A stretch of DNA of 64,000 nt from Aquatica leii (Eukaryota > Arthropoda > Insecta > Coleoptera > Lampyridae), in the NCBI GenBank assembly GCA_035610365.1, contig CM069436.1, positions 56,807,505 to 56,871,504 on the forward strand. The letters are read 5' to 3'. How positions within the stretch are numbered: the first letter of the stretch is position 1; every line of letters begins with the position of its first letter. Under the pieces are notes generated by a model. That model was not told where the DNA came from. It saw nothing but the letters and a program-made list of their open reading frames with translations, and did not search any database. A program made the position numbers and the translations under genes. Below are positions 23,793 to 32,704 of this stretch, piece by piece.

Positions 23793-23891
23793 ATGCCTTA
23801 TTGTTATTGCTCGGGATGCTCGCATGTGTCAAGACAGGATACATGTAAATTTTATCGTTTCCCAGCTGATAAAAACCGATTTAACACCTGA
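23793..23891 (+). pseudogene. THAP zinc-finger N-terminus, truncated
   Basis: Starting at the ATG at 23,793 the frame gives 'MPYCYCSGCSHVSR...CKFYRFPADKNRFNT' followed by TGA. The start, the C-x-C/GC cysteines, and F-x-x-FP-x-x-x-x-x-R fit a THAP domain, where the next residue is normally an invariant Trp. Here a TGA occupies exactly that position, consistent with a TGG-to-TGA mutation. THAP domains bind DNA and occur in P-element and other transposases as well as host proteins. No second half of the domain was found. Confidence 0.6.
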
Positions 23892-24052
23892 AAAAAAAGG
23901 GTAGTTAAGTAACCAATCAAGCATTTATTTTTTTTAAATTTTAATTATCACAATCAGTTTATTTTCATAATACTAAGTTAAAAATTTTATATTAGTTGTA
24001 CTTAAAATTCATTTATAAAGTTTTAATATAAATTTTTAGAAAAGCCAATCGT

Positions 24053-24200
24053 GATCTTATGCGGGAAAGGCGCATCCGCACTATGCCGATCGGCTTTACC
24101 GATCGGCTTTGCATTACAAATATGTACGTGTTGTTCGACATGATCCCAAAGTCGCGAGGACAGGGATTATGTATCCGATTCGTGGCGGTCTCGATCAAAG
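24053..24200. other. GC-richer patch with repeated CCGATCGGC palindrome
   Basis: The 9-mer gccgatcgg/ccgatcggc occurs at about 24,083, 24,098 and 24,203 in a locally GC-richer stretch next to the MADF exon. It could be the subterminal or promoter region of the Harbinger-type element; no function can be assigned. Confidence 0.3.
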
Positions 24201-24288
24201 GAAGCCGATCGGCATTTTCGTGTGTGGACGGTAATTGAAACCGAACGGCATCGACGCATGGCAGTTTTTTGAGATCTGTAGTTTGAAA

Positions 24289-24609
24289 ATGGAGTGGAAT
24301 GACGTAAATGTTTTAAGGTTAATTGAACTTTTCCGTGAAAGGGAAATATTGTGGAACTGCAAATTAAAGGAGTATAAAAATAAAAACAAACGGCATGACG
24401 CTCTTCTGGAAATTGCAGTTTCATTTGGAGTAAGCAAAGAAGAGATTGATAAAAAAATTAGACACCTGTTTAGTCATTTTGCACGGGAGGTAAAAAAGGA
24501 AAACGACACTAACAAAAGTGGAAACGGGAGTGACGAACGATGGTTTGCCTTCAAAAATTTGCTTTTTTTACGCGACATAAAGAAACCCAAAGGATCCACA
24601 GATACTGAG
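24289..24609 (+). CDS. MADF-domain protein, first coding exon (Harbinger-associated?)
   Basis: The best start is the ATG at 24,289 in the context AAAATGG. The frame gives an N-terminal MADF/Myb-SANT-like domain over about residues 5-80: 'LRLIELFREREILWNCKLKE' matches LIxxxRxxxxLWxxxxxxYK, then 'IAVSFGVSKEEIDKKIRHLF' and 'SHFAREVKKE' match the second and third helices. MADF domains bind DNA. At 24,609/24,610 the frame reaches GAG|GTAAGT, a consensus splice donor, so the protein should continue in another exon, which I could not locate. PIF/Harbinger elements normally encode a Myb/MADF-type protein beside the transposase, and a Harbinger transposase lies in opposite orientation 1-2.5 kb away. 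A host MADF gene is the alternative. Confidence 0.65.
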
Positions 24610-24879
24610 GTAAGTTCAATCAATCTCATTTATTTAATATACTTTATGACGAGGAAATAAAGCACAAAACCTACCAAATTTTTGTAGTAAGACGAATTAA
24701 GATAGGATTTTTTGCATTCCCTTCCAAAATTCAATAGGAAACTTTGTACCTACTTTTGATCATGTTTTTTTTTTAAATTGCATTTGTGCAGTGGAAAATG
24801 CATCTTGAAGAATGCATTTTCATAGAAAAAATTCATAACTTCGTTAAAAACTTGTAGCATCTGCTCAATTTGGGTTTAC

Positions 24880-25325
24880 TGTGGTTTTCCAGGTCTCTAA
24901 TCCCGAGCAACGTCATCTCCGAAGCTTTTTCTAAAATTCACTCTCAAATGATTCTAGACATCTCATTCGGGTTTTTTCCCGGTTGCTTTTTCCAAATCAG
25001 ATATCGGCAACCTTCCCCCGCGTACCTGGTGCCCCGTATCCGGACATCAACGTCACCCTCTAGAGTTTTCCTAAAGTTTATAGCCTATAGGGAACCAAAC
25101 ATTGTTGCGGGGTTTTTTTGGGTCGCCCAGATCCAATCTGGCACCGGATATTTTCTAACGGATACCTGGTGCATCACACTGCGACATCAACGTCATCCTC
25201 TGGAGTTTCACTAAAAGTTCAAAATAGTGAACCGAAAATAATCTGAGGGATCCAAAATACCCAGGAAACAATTTTCGGTTCCTTATAGGCTTCAAACTTT
25301 AGTGAAACTTCAGAAGATGACGTTT
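24880..25325. repeat. Foldback region with inverted copies
   Basis: The segment at about 25,047-25,108 (from 'aacgtcaccctctagagttt' to 'aaacattgtt') is the approximate reverse complement of 25,266-25,323 ('aacaattttcggttccttat' to 'gatgacgtt'). The word 'cgtcatcctctggagttt' also occurs directly at about 25,190, and a related one at 24,910. GC content is higher than the surroundings. It looks like a MITE-like foldback repeat. The open frame across it (24,870-25,214) shows no family features. Confidence 0.55.
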
Positions 25326-25654
25326 ATTTCCTCGTCTATTAGTTGTGAGCATTAAGGTGGCTTTGTAGCGACTACTTTGTACCAACGTTATGTAAAACAT
25401 GGGTTTGATCTAGTAGATTTTGTTATTATTAAAATTAAGCAGATTAATGTCGGTATAGGGAATTTAATGTCATTACTTTTGGATGCAAAGTAGTTAAAAT
25501 TTTAAATCGTGTTAAATAAATACCTAACCTAACCCAATAAAGTTAAGTACCTAAATAAAAATCAGACAATGATAATTCAGCAGCATATTTATTATACATA
25601 TAGCAAATCACATCGTGGTTAATTACCCTGTACATTTGTATTATATTATTCAAA
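25326..25654. other. AT-rich spacer
   Basis: No supported feature between the foldback region and the end of the Harbinger transposase frame. Confidence 0.5.
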
Positions 25655-25865
25655 CTATTGTTCGTATTGAAAATTCACTGCTCCATTTGGGGTTAAGAAA
25701 TATTCCGCAAATTCAATCCTCACTTCTTCAGCAGCCGCTGTACTTCTTCATGCAACTTGAGGCATATTTTGCAATTGAGATGAGCAATTGTCTTGTCTCC
25801 ATAGTCCCGGACTAACCTGTCCACTGTCGTTGCATTCAGAATCAAAAGTTCCTGGGGGATTATAG

Positions 25866-25879
25866 ACAGATAGAAATGT
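25866..25879. repeat. Target-site duplication, left copy
   Basis: 'acagatagaaatgt', identical to 26,654-26,667 at the other side of the retrozyme array. It lies inside the Harbinger transposase frame. Confidence 0.93.
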
Positions 25880-26033
25880 AGATAGCTATAAACGACGGTA
25901 AATACGTTCATTTTAATCACATAGTAAATTTATACTATGAGATGGCTCTGCCATCAAACACTTTTAATGGTAATTTCATCGTACTTAATTATAAAGCTAT
26001 AAGGGGCGTCAATGCAATTGTGGGAACAACATT

Positions 26034-26097
26034 AGAGTGTATCTCCTACTACTGATGAGCCCCAAAAGGGCGAAACAGCTGTCTAGTAGTTCACTCT
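26034..26097 (+). ncRNA. Hammerhead ribozyme, retrozyme unit 1
   Basis: All conserved parts are present. Stem I is CTACTA (26,046-26,051) with TAGTAG (26,084-26,089), a perfect 6 bp, extended beyond an internal loop by AGAGTG/CACTCT. CTGATGA is at 26,052-26,058. Stem II is GCCC/GGGC with a CAAAA loop, and GAAA is at 26,072-26,075. Stem III is the self-complementary ACAGCTGT (26,075-26,082). The cleavage triplet GTC has the cut after 26,083. The loopless stem III is typical of minimal hammerheads that act best as dimers or in tandem transcripts, which fits the arrangement. Confidence 0.93.
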
Positions 26098-26375
26098 GGT
26101 GGTGTTTACACAATTGCATTGACATTGCTCACCCCCAATGTCCTTTTACGTTGTGGTTTTATCCCGACGAATTTTTCAAAGCTTATTTTGAATTTCGCGG
26201 GTGTTAAACTAACTCAACGTATTTACCATTGTTTATAGCTATCTACAGTTCATTTTAATCACATAGTAAATTTATACTATGAGATGGCTCTGCCATCAAA
26301 CACTTTTAATGGTAATTTCATCGTACTTAATTATAAAGCTATAAGGGGCGTCAATGCAATTGTGGGAACAACATT

Positions 26376-26439
26376 AGAGTGTATCTCCTACTACTGATGA
26401 GCCCCAAAAGGGCGAAACAGCTGTCTAGTAGTTCACTCT
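26376..26439 (+). ncRNA. Hammerhead ribozyme, retrozyme unit 2
   Basis: Exact counterpart of the unit 1 ribozyme 342 bp downstream, with identical core boxes and stems. Predicted cleavage is after 26,425, so cleavage at both sites would excise one 342-nt monomer. Confidence 0.93.
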
Positions 26440-26653
26440 GGTGGCGTTTACACAATTGCATTGACATTGCTCACCCCCAATGTCCTTTTACGTTGTGGTT
26501 TTATCCCGACGAATTTTTCAAAGCTTATTTTGAATTTCGCGGGTGTTAAACTAACTCAACGTATTTACCATCGTTTATAGCTATCTACAGTTCATTTTAA
26601 TCACATAGTAAATTTATACTGTGAGATGGCTCTGCCATCAAACACTTTTAATT

Positions 26654-26667
26654 ACAGATAGAAATGT
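26654..26667. repeat. Target-site duplication, right copy
   Basis: 'acagatagaaatgt', identical to 25,866-25,879. The two together mark the insertion as a single event. Confidence 0.93.
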
Positions 26668-27117
26668 CTTTCTTAGGTAATTATGTAAGTAAAGTAGACT
26701 TAATGTTACTTTTACTGCTGTTTTTGGTTTTCGAAGTACACGAAAAACAGAAGATAAAATCCCGAAAACATTTTCCACTACTATGCGGCCCCTACTCAAG
26801 CGATAGTTTAAAATCCTATTTTGAGATCCCTTATAATGCGTTCCAGAAAATGGTTTCAATATGTTTACTGATAAAGGAAAAGCTTCATCACTCTAAAACA
26901 CGTATGGTACTGCCATATTTCTTCTTGGCAGTGCATTTGATGGGGGAATAGATATTGTGTTATCTTCTAGACGTTTCTTGAAAGTTGTGTCATTAAAAAC
27001 ACCCCCATCCGATATGCGTCCTTGACAACCCACGTTAGCGTAAATGAAGTTATAATTTGCGTCTACGTCGGCAAACAAGACGATACTAAAAAATGATTTG
27101 TACTGCACATACTACGC

Positions 27118-28395
27118 AACTTGCAAATTTTAATTTTATGAAAACTAAATATTGAATAGAGTTTAAACAACAAAGTACAAACACAACAATTTAAAAAAAA
27201 GTTTATTAAATAACCGAAATTAAATTATTGCTTTATTTAGTCATAGTCACAGTTTACTGAATGTTACTAATTTAATATGATAGCTTTATTATTATTTCAA
27301 AAATATTTCATTAAACTTGAAGTAATTATAAACGATTTAATTAAAAAAAAGAACAACTTTATTTAATACGTTGTACAAGTTTGTAGTTAAGTGTAAAACC
27401 TTGTGTATGTAAATTTTTTTTTAAATTTAAAAACGTTTTTTACATTTTAATTTCTAAAAAATATTTTATTTTGTAACTTTAATATCTTCCCTTATATTTT
27501 ATATTAATATGCACCAAGTTAACTTTTATTAAAAAAGTTAAGTAACGTGTAGCAATTATTAAAATGTAGCAAATCTTAAATTGTATTTATATACTGAATA
27601 GAAAAAACTATAAGCTAATTTTTTAATATTATTTGTAAGAAAGCTTTTACCTATAAGTAATTTAATAATTGTTATATAATAAGAGAATTCAAGATACAAT
27701 TTTTCTGTAGAATTTAATTTTTGATTTTTTAAATTGTTAGTAAACTATAACTACTATATGTTTGTGCAAATAATAATGTTATAGTTTCAATATCATAAAA
27801 TAATGTTTTTTTTTAATTTATAGCACGCTACTACAAATTATATATAATTATAATTTAATAGAAAACACCAAAAATATTTTTTGTTCATTTAAAATCAAAG
27901 AAATTAGTCAATTAAAATTTTTATTACTTTGCATTTACATACTAAGTGATTAAACAAGCAAACTTCGAAATTTGTTTTTTCAAAGCTTTTCTTTTTAAAG
28001 AAAATTATATTTTCTTTTAAAAATATAAGACTTATTTTTATCTCACGTTTAAATAACATCGCACAAACGAATTTAAGTTGTAACCAACAATTTTGTTTTT
28101 CATTATGCTTTTGTATTTATTTATAAATTTTTTTTTGATATTAAACATTGATTTATAAAACAAACGGTACTTAATTTTTCTGTTGTATTATGTAATGTTA
28201 CATACTCAAATTTAATGTGTTTGAATTATTACACAATTATTTATATAATTAATTGAACTAAACTGAAACACAACACTACTAAATTAATTTATGTGGGAAT
28301 AGAAATACAAAATAACGTAATCTCAAAGTAAACTTATTTCTAATAAACTCTAATAATTCAAAAACATTTAATTTTTATAAAACCATTGAAAATTA
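27118..28395. other. AT-rich, nothing recognised
   Basis: Very low GC with poly-A/T runs. No coding or structural feature that I can support. Confidence 0.65.
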
Positions 28396-28399
28396 ATAT

Positions 28400-28840
28400 A
28401 TCATCTTAACTACAATTTTTGCACATTGTCCACGCCGTTATTTTCTCAATCGTCTTGCTTAAATGTTCGTCATTATGTAATTTCTGTATTCAATTCATTT
28501 GCATCATCTTCGGCACAACTAATAGTTCTTTATCCTCTTGAAGTTTAGGCTGTTATTTTTTGTCAAAATACTTTTCATACATTCCATTCTTTAAAATTTC
28601 TTTGATTGCCTGTGCGGAATCTAAATCTTGTGACCTTCGTATTTATCTAGTGTGGTTTTAGCTTTAATCTAATTATGTTAGAGCGTTTTTTTTTTCAGAT
28701 TTTGCTGGTAATATCAAGTTATCCATATTGATCAAAACAGTTGTTGGAAAACCTGATTTACAAAACGTTGAAATACGCTGAGAGAATTACACAGACCAAA
28801 TATCATTTTTTAAAATTAGTACTGGCCCTGAAGGGTCACA
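28400..28840 (-). pseudogene. pol: Ty3/gypsy pol fragments (RT and integrase)
   Basis: On the minus strand, 28,830-28,690 reads 'FGLCNSLSVFQRFVNQVFQQ' and, after a frame change, 'INMDNLILPAKSE'. These correspond to the gypsy RT segments FGLxNxPxxFQRxxN and YMDDLIxPS; the catalytic DD is now DN. Next, 28,640-28,410 holds 'KELLVVPKMMQMN' and 'HNDEHLSKTIEKI', matching the start of the gypsy integrase zinc-binding (HHCC) domain (LVVPxxxxxEIxxxxHxxxHxGxxKT). RNase H is lost in an internal deletion. Several stops. Confidence 0.7.
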
Positions 28841-29076
28841 AAACCGGTGTCCTTTTTACTATCTTTCTAAGCGTCTATGTGAAAGAAATTGTTCCTTAAT
28901 TTTTAGGAGCAAAAGATTTTTGTTATTTATAAGTTATCTGATATATACTATCAAAAGCAATGGATAGTGACCTGTGATGTGGTAATCCGTTTTCCCTCTT
29001 AACAACCACAATTAAGTTATGAAAACAAAGAGAAAGAAAAAAAAGGATTATTTAATACTATTAATTAGTAAGTTTT

Positions 29077-29640
29077 TTATTTTTTTATAAATGTATCCAA
29101 ATTTGTTGCTCCATAAGGCATAATCTTATTACTCATATTGTCCGTTATCCTTTCTATGACGTATTGAATTAAAGGTTTCTGCTCAATCTGACCGTTATTG
29201 GTTAATTCTTTCATAATTAAAAAATATTCGTTTACAGATTTATTTGTTTTTGTTTTGAGTTTTACTATTATCTTATGTAACTGTGCGCTGTTTAGTTTGA
29301 AACCAAATTCTTTCAACTAAATTTTTTTAGCGAAGACCAAGATTTAATTCTTGGTTTGTTTAGTACAAATAGTTTAGCTAGTTTTGTAAGCGAGTTTTTT
29401 GCAAAAACAAATGATGAAGCTCATCCCATATTCAAAGTGAATATAAGGCCAATATCCATTTTTCTACCAAATATTTGTCAGTACCATCGTATAAACGTAT
29501 TGAATCTTTGACGTCACAAAAGCTCATAGCTAAATTTGGTACACTCCTTGTAGAAAACTTTGATTTAGTTACAAAAGTCAGCTTTCTCATCTTCGTATTC
29601 GACAGAAGTTTGTCGTAATTCTTCAATACCTATTAAAGAT
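29077..29640 (-). pseudogene. gag: Ty3/gypsy-type gag fragment
   Basis: Two minus-strand frames follow each other. 29,626-29,432 reads 'DSIRLYDGTDKYLVEKWI', and 29,316-29,077 reads 'FGFKLNSAQLHKIIVKLKTK', 'SVNEYFLIMKEL', 'IQYVIERI' and 'NKIMPYGATNLDTF'. This is the arthropod gypsy gag pattern: IxxFDGxxxxxVxxWxxxF, then EFxxxxNSAxLHxxLxxRKxKxxExxxEYxxxMKEI, then IxYVIxGI. With the pol pieces at 28,400-28,840 it defines one minus-strand element, gag at high coordinates, with the protease region lost. Confidence 0.7.
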
Positions 29641-29683
29641 TTGCAAATTTCCTCCATTTGTGTCTTCGTAAGTTAGCCTCAAG

Positions 29684-31222
29684 ATTTTAGCGACAAATAC
29701 CCCAGTCATTTTAGACATTGACCCAAAAAAAATAATAGGGAGCTAATTTTTGGTACAGATGTTGCTTGGGGTCGACTATTTAACATAGTAAAAGTCCTGT
29801 AAAATCTTCCTTTTGCAACCCCCTTCTTTTTTCCCTCAAAAGCGCTCTTTTTCATATTTTGCTTATTTACTCAAAAATGATTGATTTGATGAAAAATATC
29901 ATAGAAGTACTCTTTTATAGCATACAAAATTTCCTTTCCAACGATATATAACATGACTTATAGTTCTTTTTTTATAACCGCCCTAGAGCCGTTAACGTTA
30001 GGGGGTTGATTTAAAAGTTACCAAAAACAACCATTTTTACACGATTTTAATACTAATTATATTTTTTCAAGTTTGTTGGATACTTTTGTCATAACTACTT
30101 AATAAGCTTCTTATTGGTTTTTAAGTTTTTAGGATTAAATAATTATTATAGAGGAGTGTGAATTATCCGCAGCTGGATAAATGCTACAATCGTGCACTGC
30201 AGAGCGTATGTCTTGTCGAATTATCTCTGCTGCTTTCTTTACAATTCTCATTTTCTCTTCTCGGTCATTACGTAAGTTCCGTTCGTTATACCATTTTTTG
30301 TACAAGACGGAATCGAAGGTTTCTTTAAAATTCACAATTGCATTTTTACCTGATAGTTCCGTTATACATATTTTTTGTCTAAAATGAGCAACCAACTTGT
30401 TTTGTAACCGCTTTCTGCTGTAAAGTTCACAGTTTAGCTCTCAAGCAGCATTCTTTATCACCTCCTCTAGTTTTGCTATAATAAATTGACATTCATCGGA
30501 TTCTTCTATGAAGTCGATGACCTTCATAAACGCCTCATGTTTTTTTTTGTCGTAAGGCCTACCACGAAGGTCACCAGATTTATCTAGTTTTCTTCCAGAG
30601 GCAAATATGACGCGACAATTGTTGTGGTACTTTGCTTCAGCCGCTACTAGATCCCGCAGGTGTTGGCTTCTGTTATAATCTTCTCCTTTATGGAAAAAGT
30701 GAACACATTATAGATTACTTTCCTATTATATTTGTTGTATCTATTCTTTTTTTGAATCGATGCCGCATTACCACAAAACAGGCAGTCTTCTTTAATACTA
30801 AAGGCGTAATTTTGGAGCGGCAGAAATGTTGATTAGTTTGTTGATTTGAATGGGCATATTCTTTGATCTGTTGCTCTTGGTCTAGTGTATCTTTTTCTAA
30901 AATAACGTTAACGGCTCTAGGGCGGTTATAGAAAAAAAAACTATAGGTCATGTTATATATCGTTGGAATGAAAATTTTGTATGCTATAAAAGAGTACTTC
31001 TATGATTTTTTCATCAAATCAATCATTTTTGAGTAAATAGCAAAATATGAAAAAGTGCGCCTTTGGGGGTGGAAAAAAGGGGGTTGCGGAACGAGGATTT
31101 TACAGGACTTTTACTATGTTGAATTTTCACCCTGGTACAACATTTATACAAAAAATTAGCTCCCTATTATTTTTTCTGGGTTTGCTTAAAATATTGCATA
31201 AAATGACTGGGCTAAAATTTTA
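29684..31222. mobile_element. Element with about 320-bp terminal inverted repeats
   Basis: The left arm (about 29,684-30,003) and right arm (about 30,905-31,222) are inverted copies with scattered differences. Both contain 'aataatagggagctaatttt', 'catagtaaaagtcctgtaaa', 'tgattgatttgatgaaaaa', 'gaagtactcttttatagcat' and 'accgccctagagccgttaac', in opposite order. Arms of this length with a roughly 900-bp centre suggest a DNA transposon or foldback element. The centre encodes a degenerate minus-strand protein (next entry). I cannot name the superfamily; a terminal duplication was not resolved. Confidence 0.75.
30135..30700 (-). pseudogene. Unrecognised ORF inside the long-TIR element
   Basis: On the minus strand one frame runs from about 30,700 to 30,135 with a single in-frame TGA near 30,440. 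It contains 'DLVAAEAKYHNNC', 'LRGRPYDKKKHEAFMKVIDF', 'RKRLQNKLVAHFRQKICITE' and 'RIVKKAAEIIRQDIRSA'. The succession AEAKYHxxC ... KL...G..I.F.E ... AA.LI..DIR occurs, as I remember it, in uncharacterised multi-copy proteins of insects and cnidarians. A Cys and His in AKYHxxC may bind metal. The coding strand lies between the inverted arms, so it was probably carried by the element; function unknown. Confidence 0.5.
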
Positions 31223-31449
31223 AATCACACCTTCAAAAAGTGTCTTTTATAAAATTTAATTTTGTGTTATATTCACTTAATTTCGAATTTAACCCCTATA
31301 ATCTTGCATTACTAAATCTGTCTGTTTTGAGTATTTAAATAATTTTAAAGAACATTTTTATTACAATTAAGTAGGTTTTTGAAGAGTTTTTTTTTTTTAA
31401 TAAAACAGCCATTGGTTAATTGGAACCATTTTTTTTTTTCTTCTTCCTT

Positions 31450-32703
31450 TATTTTAACTTTAGATATATTTAGTTGACAACGTTTCGCTTATAAATTTAA
31501 GCTTTATCAAGTCTTTATACATTTATCTGCAAAATTCATTAAGATTAACATGTGTAATAATGTAAACAGTTATTATTTTTTTTTTTTTATATATAATTTT
31601 ATCATGATTATATTTATATTATGAGTGTCAATTTGGATTAATTTAATGAAAAAGTTTTTTTTGTACTTACCAAAATTTTATAAATTTGTGAACTATCAAT
31701 TACGTAATTACTGAAAATTTAAATTTCTAATTTTTGTAGTATTTGATGTTAGTTATATTTTATAGTTAATGTTGTTGTAAATAAATTTCCATATTTAAAT
31801 ATTTCTTTTAATTGAAAAATTTTTGTTAAAAGTATTACTTGTGTATTCTGGTGTCTGTTGATAAGTGTAAAATGTAATGTGAAATTTATTGCGCATGCAT
31901 TGTGTGTTATTTTTCTATTTGATTTAAATGTTTGGGAATAAGTTTTGATTTTGAATGGAAGTAATTATTTATTTTGTGGTTGTATTAATAATTTATTAAT
32001 TTGTAGTATATTTTACTTAGACTTTGTATGTCATTACGGTAGTTTATTGAATTTTGTTGCGTTTATTTCTATCATTTCTAGAATTGATCTTTTGAAGTAG
32101 TTTTTTTCAAAGTGTAGTATTTTTGGATGTTGATAATTGAATGTATGGAGATTTTTATTGAATGTTCAGTTAGAGCAGTATTTGTTTTTTCCTGATTTAA
32201 ATGTTGGTTTTTGATACTGTTTTTGTGTTGTTGTATTCTGTTTTTTAGTAATTGTTTTGTTTGTCCTATGTATATTGCTGAACAATTTTGGCATGATAAT
32301 TCGTAAATTAAGTTTGATTTGTAAATAGTTTCTGTACTGTCTTTAAGTTTAGTGAAGATATGTTTTTTAAAATATTAGTGTTTTTAAAAGTGATTGTGAA
32401 ATTGTAATTTGTTAAAATTTTTTTTAATTTTTCAGATAAATTTGGAATGTATGGTAAACTGATATATTGTTTAATTTGAGTTAAATTGTTATTAAATTCA
32501 TAGCCTAAGCAGTTAGGTTGTAAAACTATGTCATTATTATTTGGTTTATTTTTAAAGTTAATATGTCGTAAACGTGTTTTAATATTTTTGTTAATAAAGT
32601 CTATTGGATAGTTATTATTAATAAGTATATTTTTGATTTTTATTAAGTTTTGTGAATGGAATTTTTTTGATGATAAGGTTATTGCACGATCGACTAATTT
32701 TTA
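31450..32703 (-). mobile_element. 5'-truncated Penelope-like element with GIY-YIG
   Basis: From 32,703 downward on the minus strand the frame reads 'AITLSSKKFHSQNLIKIKNI' and 'ISLPYIPNLSEKLKKIL' (post-RT linker of PLEs). After a frameshift near 32,360 comes 'LIYELSCQNCSAIYIGQTKQ' with the GIY-YIG core. After another shift near 32,140, 'FNYQHPKILHFEKNYFKRSI' and 'LEMIEI' form the conserved C-terminal tail. The RT domain is absent, so the copy is 5'-truncated. The 3' non-coding end contains a decayed hammerhead-like motif at about 31,475-31,520 (TTGATAA in place of CTGATGA, GAAAC kept). It abuts a Helitron fragment at 32,705. Confidence 0.85.
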
Positions 32704-32704
32704 T

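Larger units (their letters stand above)
25880..26653 (+). mobile_element. Retrozyme: tandem hammerhead-ribozyme element with 14-bp TSD
   Basis: Two 342-bp units (25,907-26,248 and 26,249-26,590) are followed by the first 63 bp of a third (26,591-26,653). They are preceded by a 27-nt inverted piece of the same unit (25,880-25,906). The units differ by only a few bases. The array is bordered by 'acagatagaaatgt' at 25,866-25,879 and 26,654-26,667, and removing array plus one copy rejoins the Harbinger frame in phase. Each unit holds a complete hammerhead ribozyme within a long rod-like fold (15-bp perfect arm 26,008-26,022 / 26,109-26,123). There is no coding capacity. Self-cleavage would release 342-nt monomers that could be ligated into circles; reading a circle about 2.2 times during reverse transcription explains the copy number. 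The enzymes would have to come in trans, possibly from the PLEs in the window. Confidence 0.92.
25655..27117 (-). pseudogene. PIF/Harbinger transposase (DDE_Tnp_4), interrupted by retrozyme
   Basis: Read on the minus strand, 27,108-26,893 gives 'FSIVLFADVDANYNFIYANV' and 'GCQGRISDGGVFNDT', which carry the first catalytic Asp (VDANY) and the GRxSDGGVF motif of DDE_4 transposases. In the same frame, after a TAG, come 'SDEAFPL' (second Asp), then 'YRLSRGRIVVENVFGILSSV' with the catalytic Glu, and 'LLYLHNYLRK'. At 26,654 the frame runs into the hammerhead array. It resumes in phase at 25,879 with 'YNPPGTFDSE' and ends at 25,655 after one TGA ('AEEVRIEFAEYFLTPNGAV' is the familiar C-terminus). The N-terminal third is missing. 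Two point stops besides the insertion make it dead. Confidence 0.93.

Noticed and set aside
24870..25214. 114-residue plus-strand open frame
   Set aside because: It runs through the inverted copies of a foldback repeat and has no recognisable domain; openness is explained by locally higher GC.
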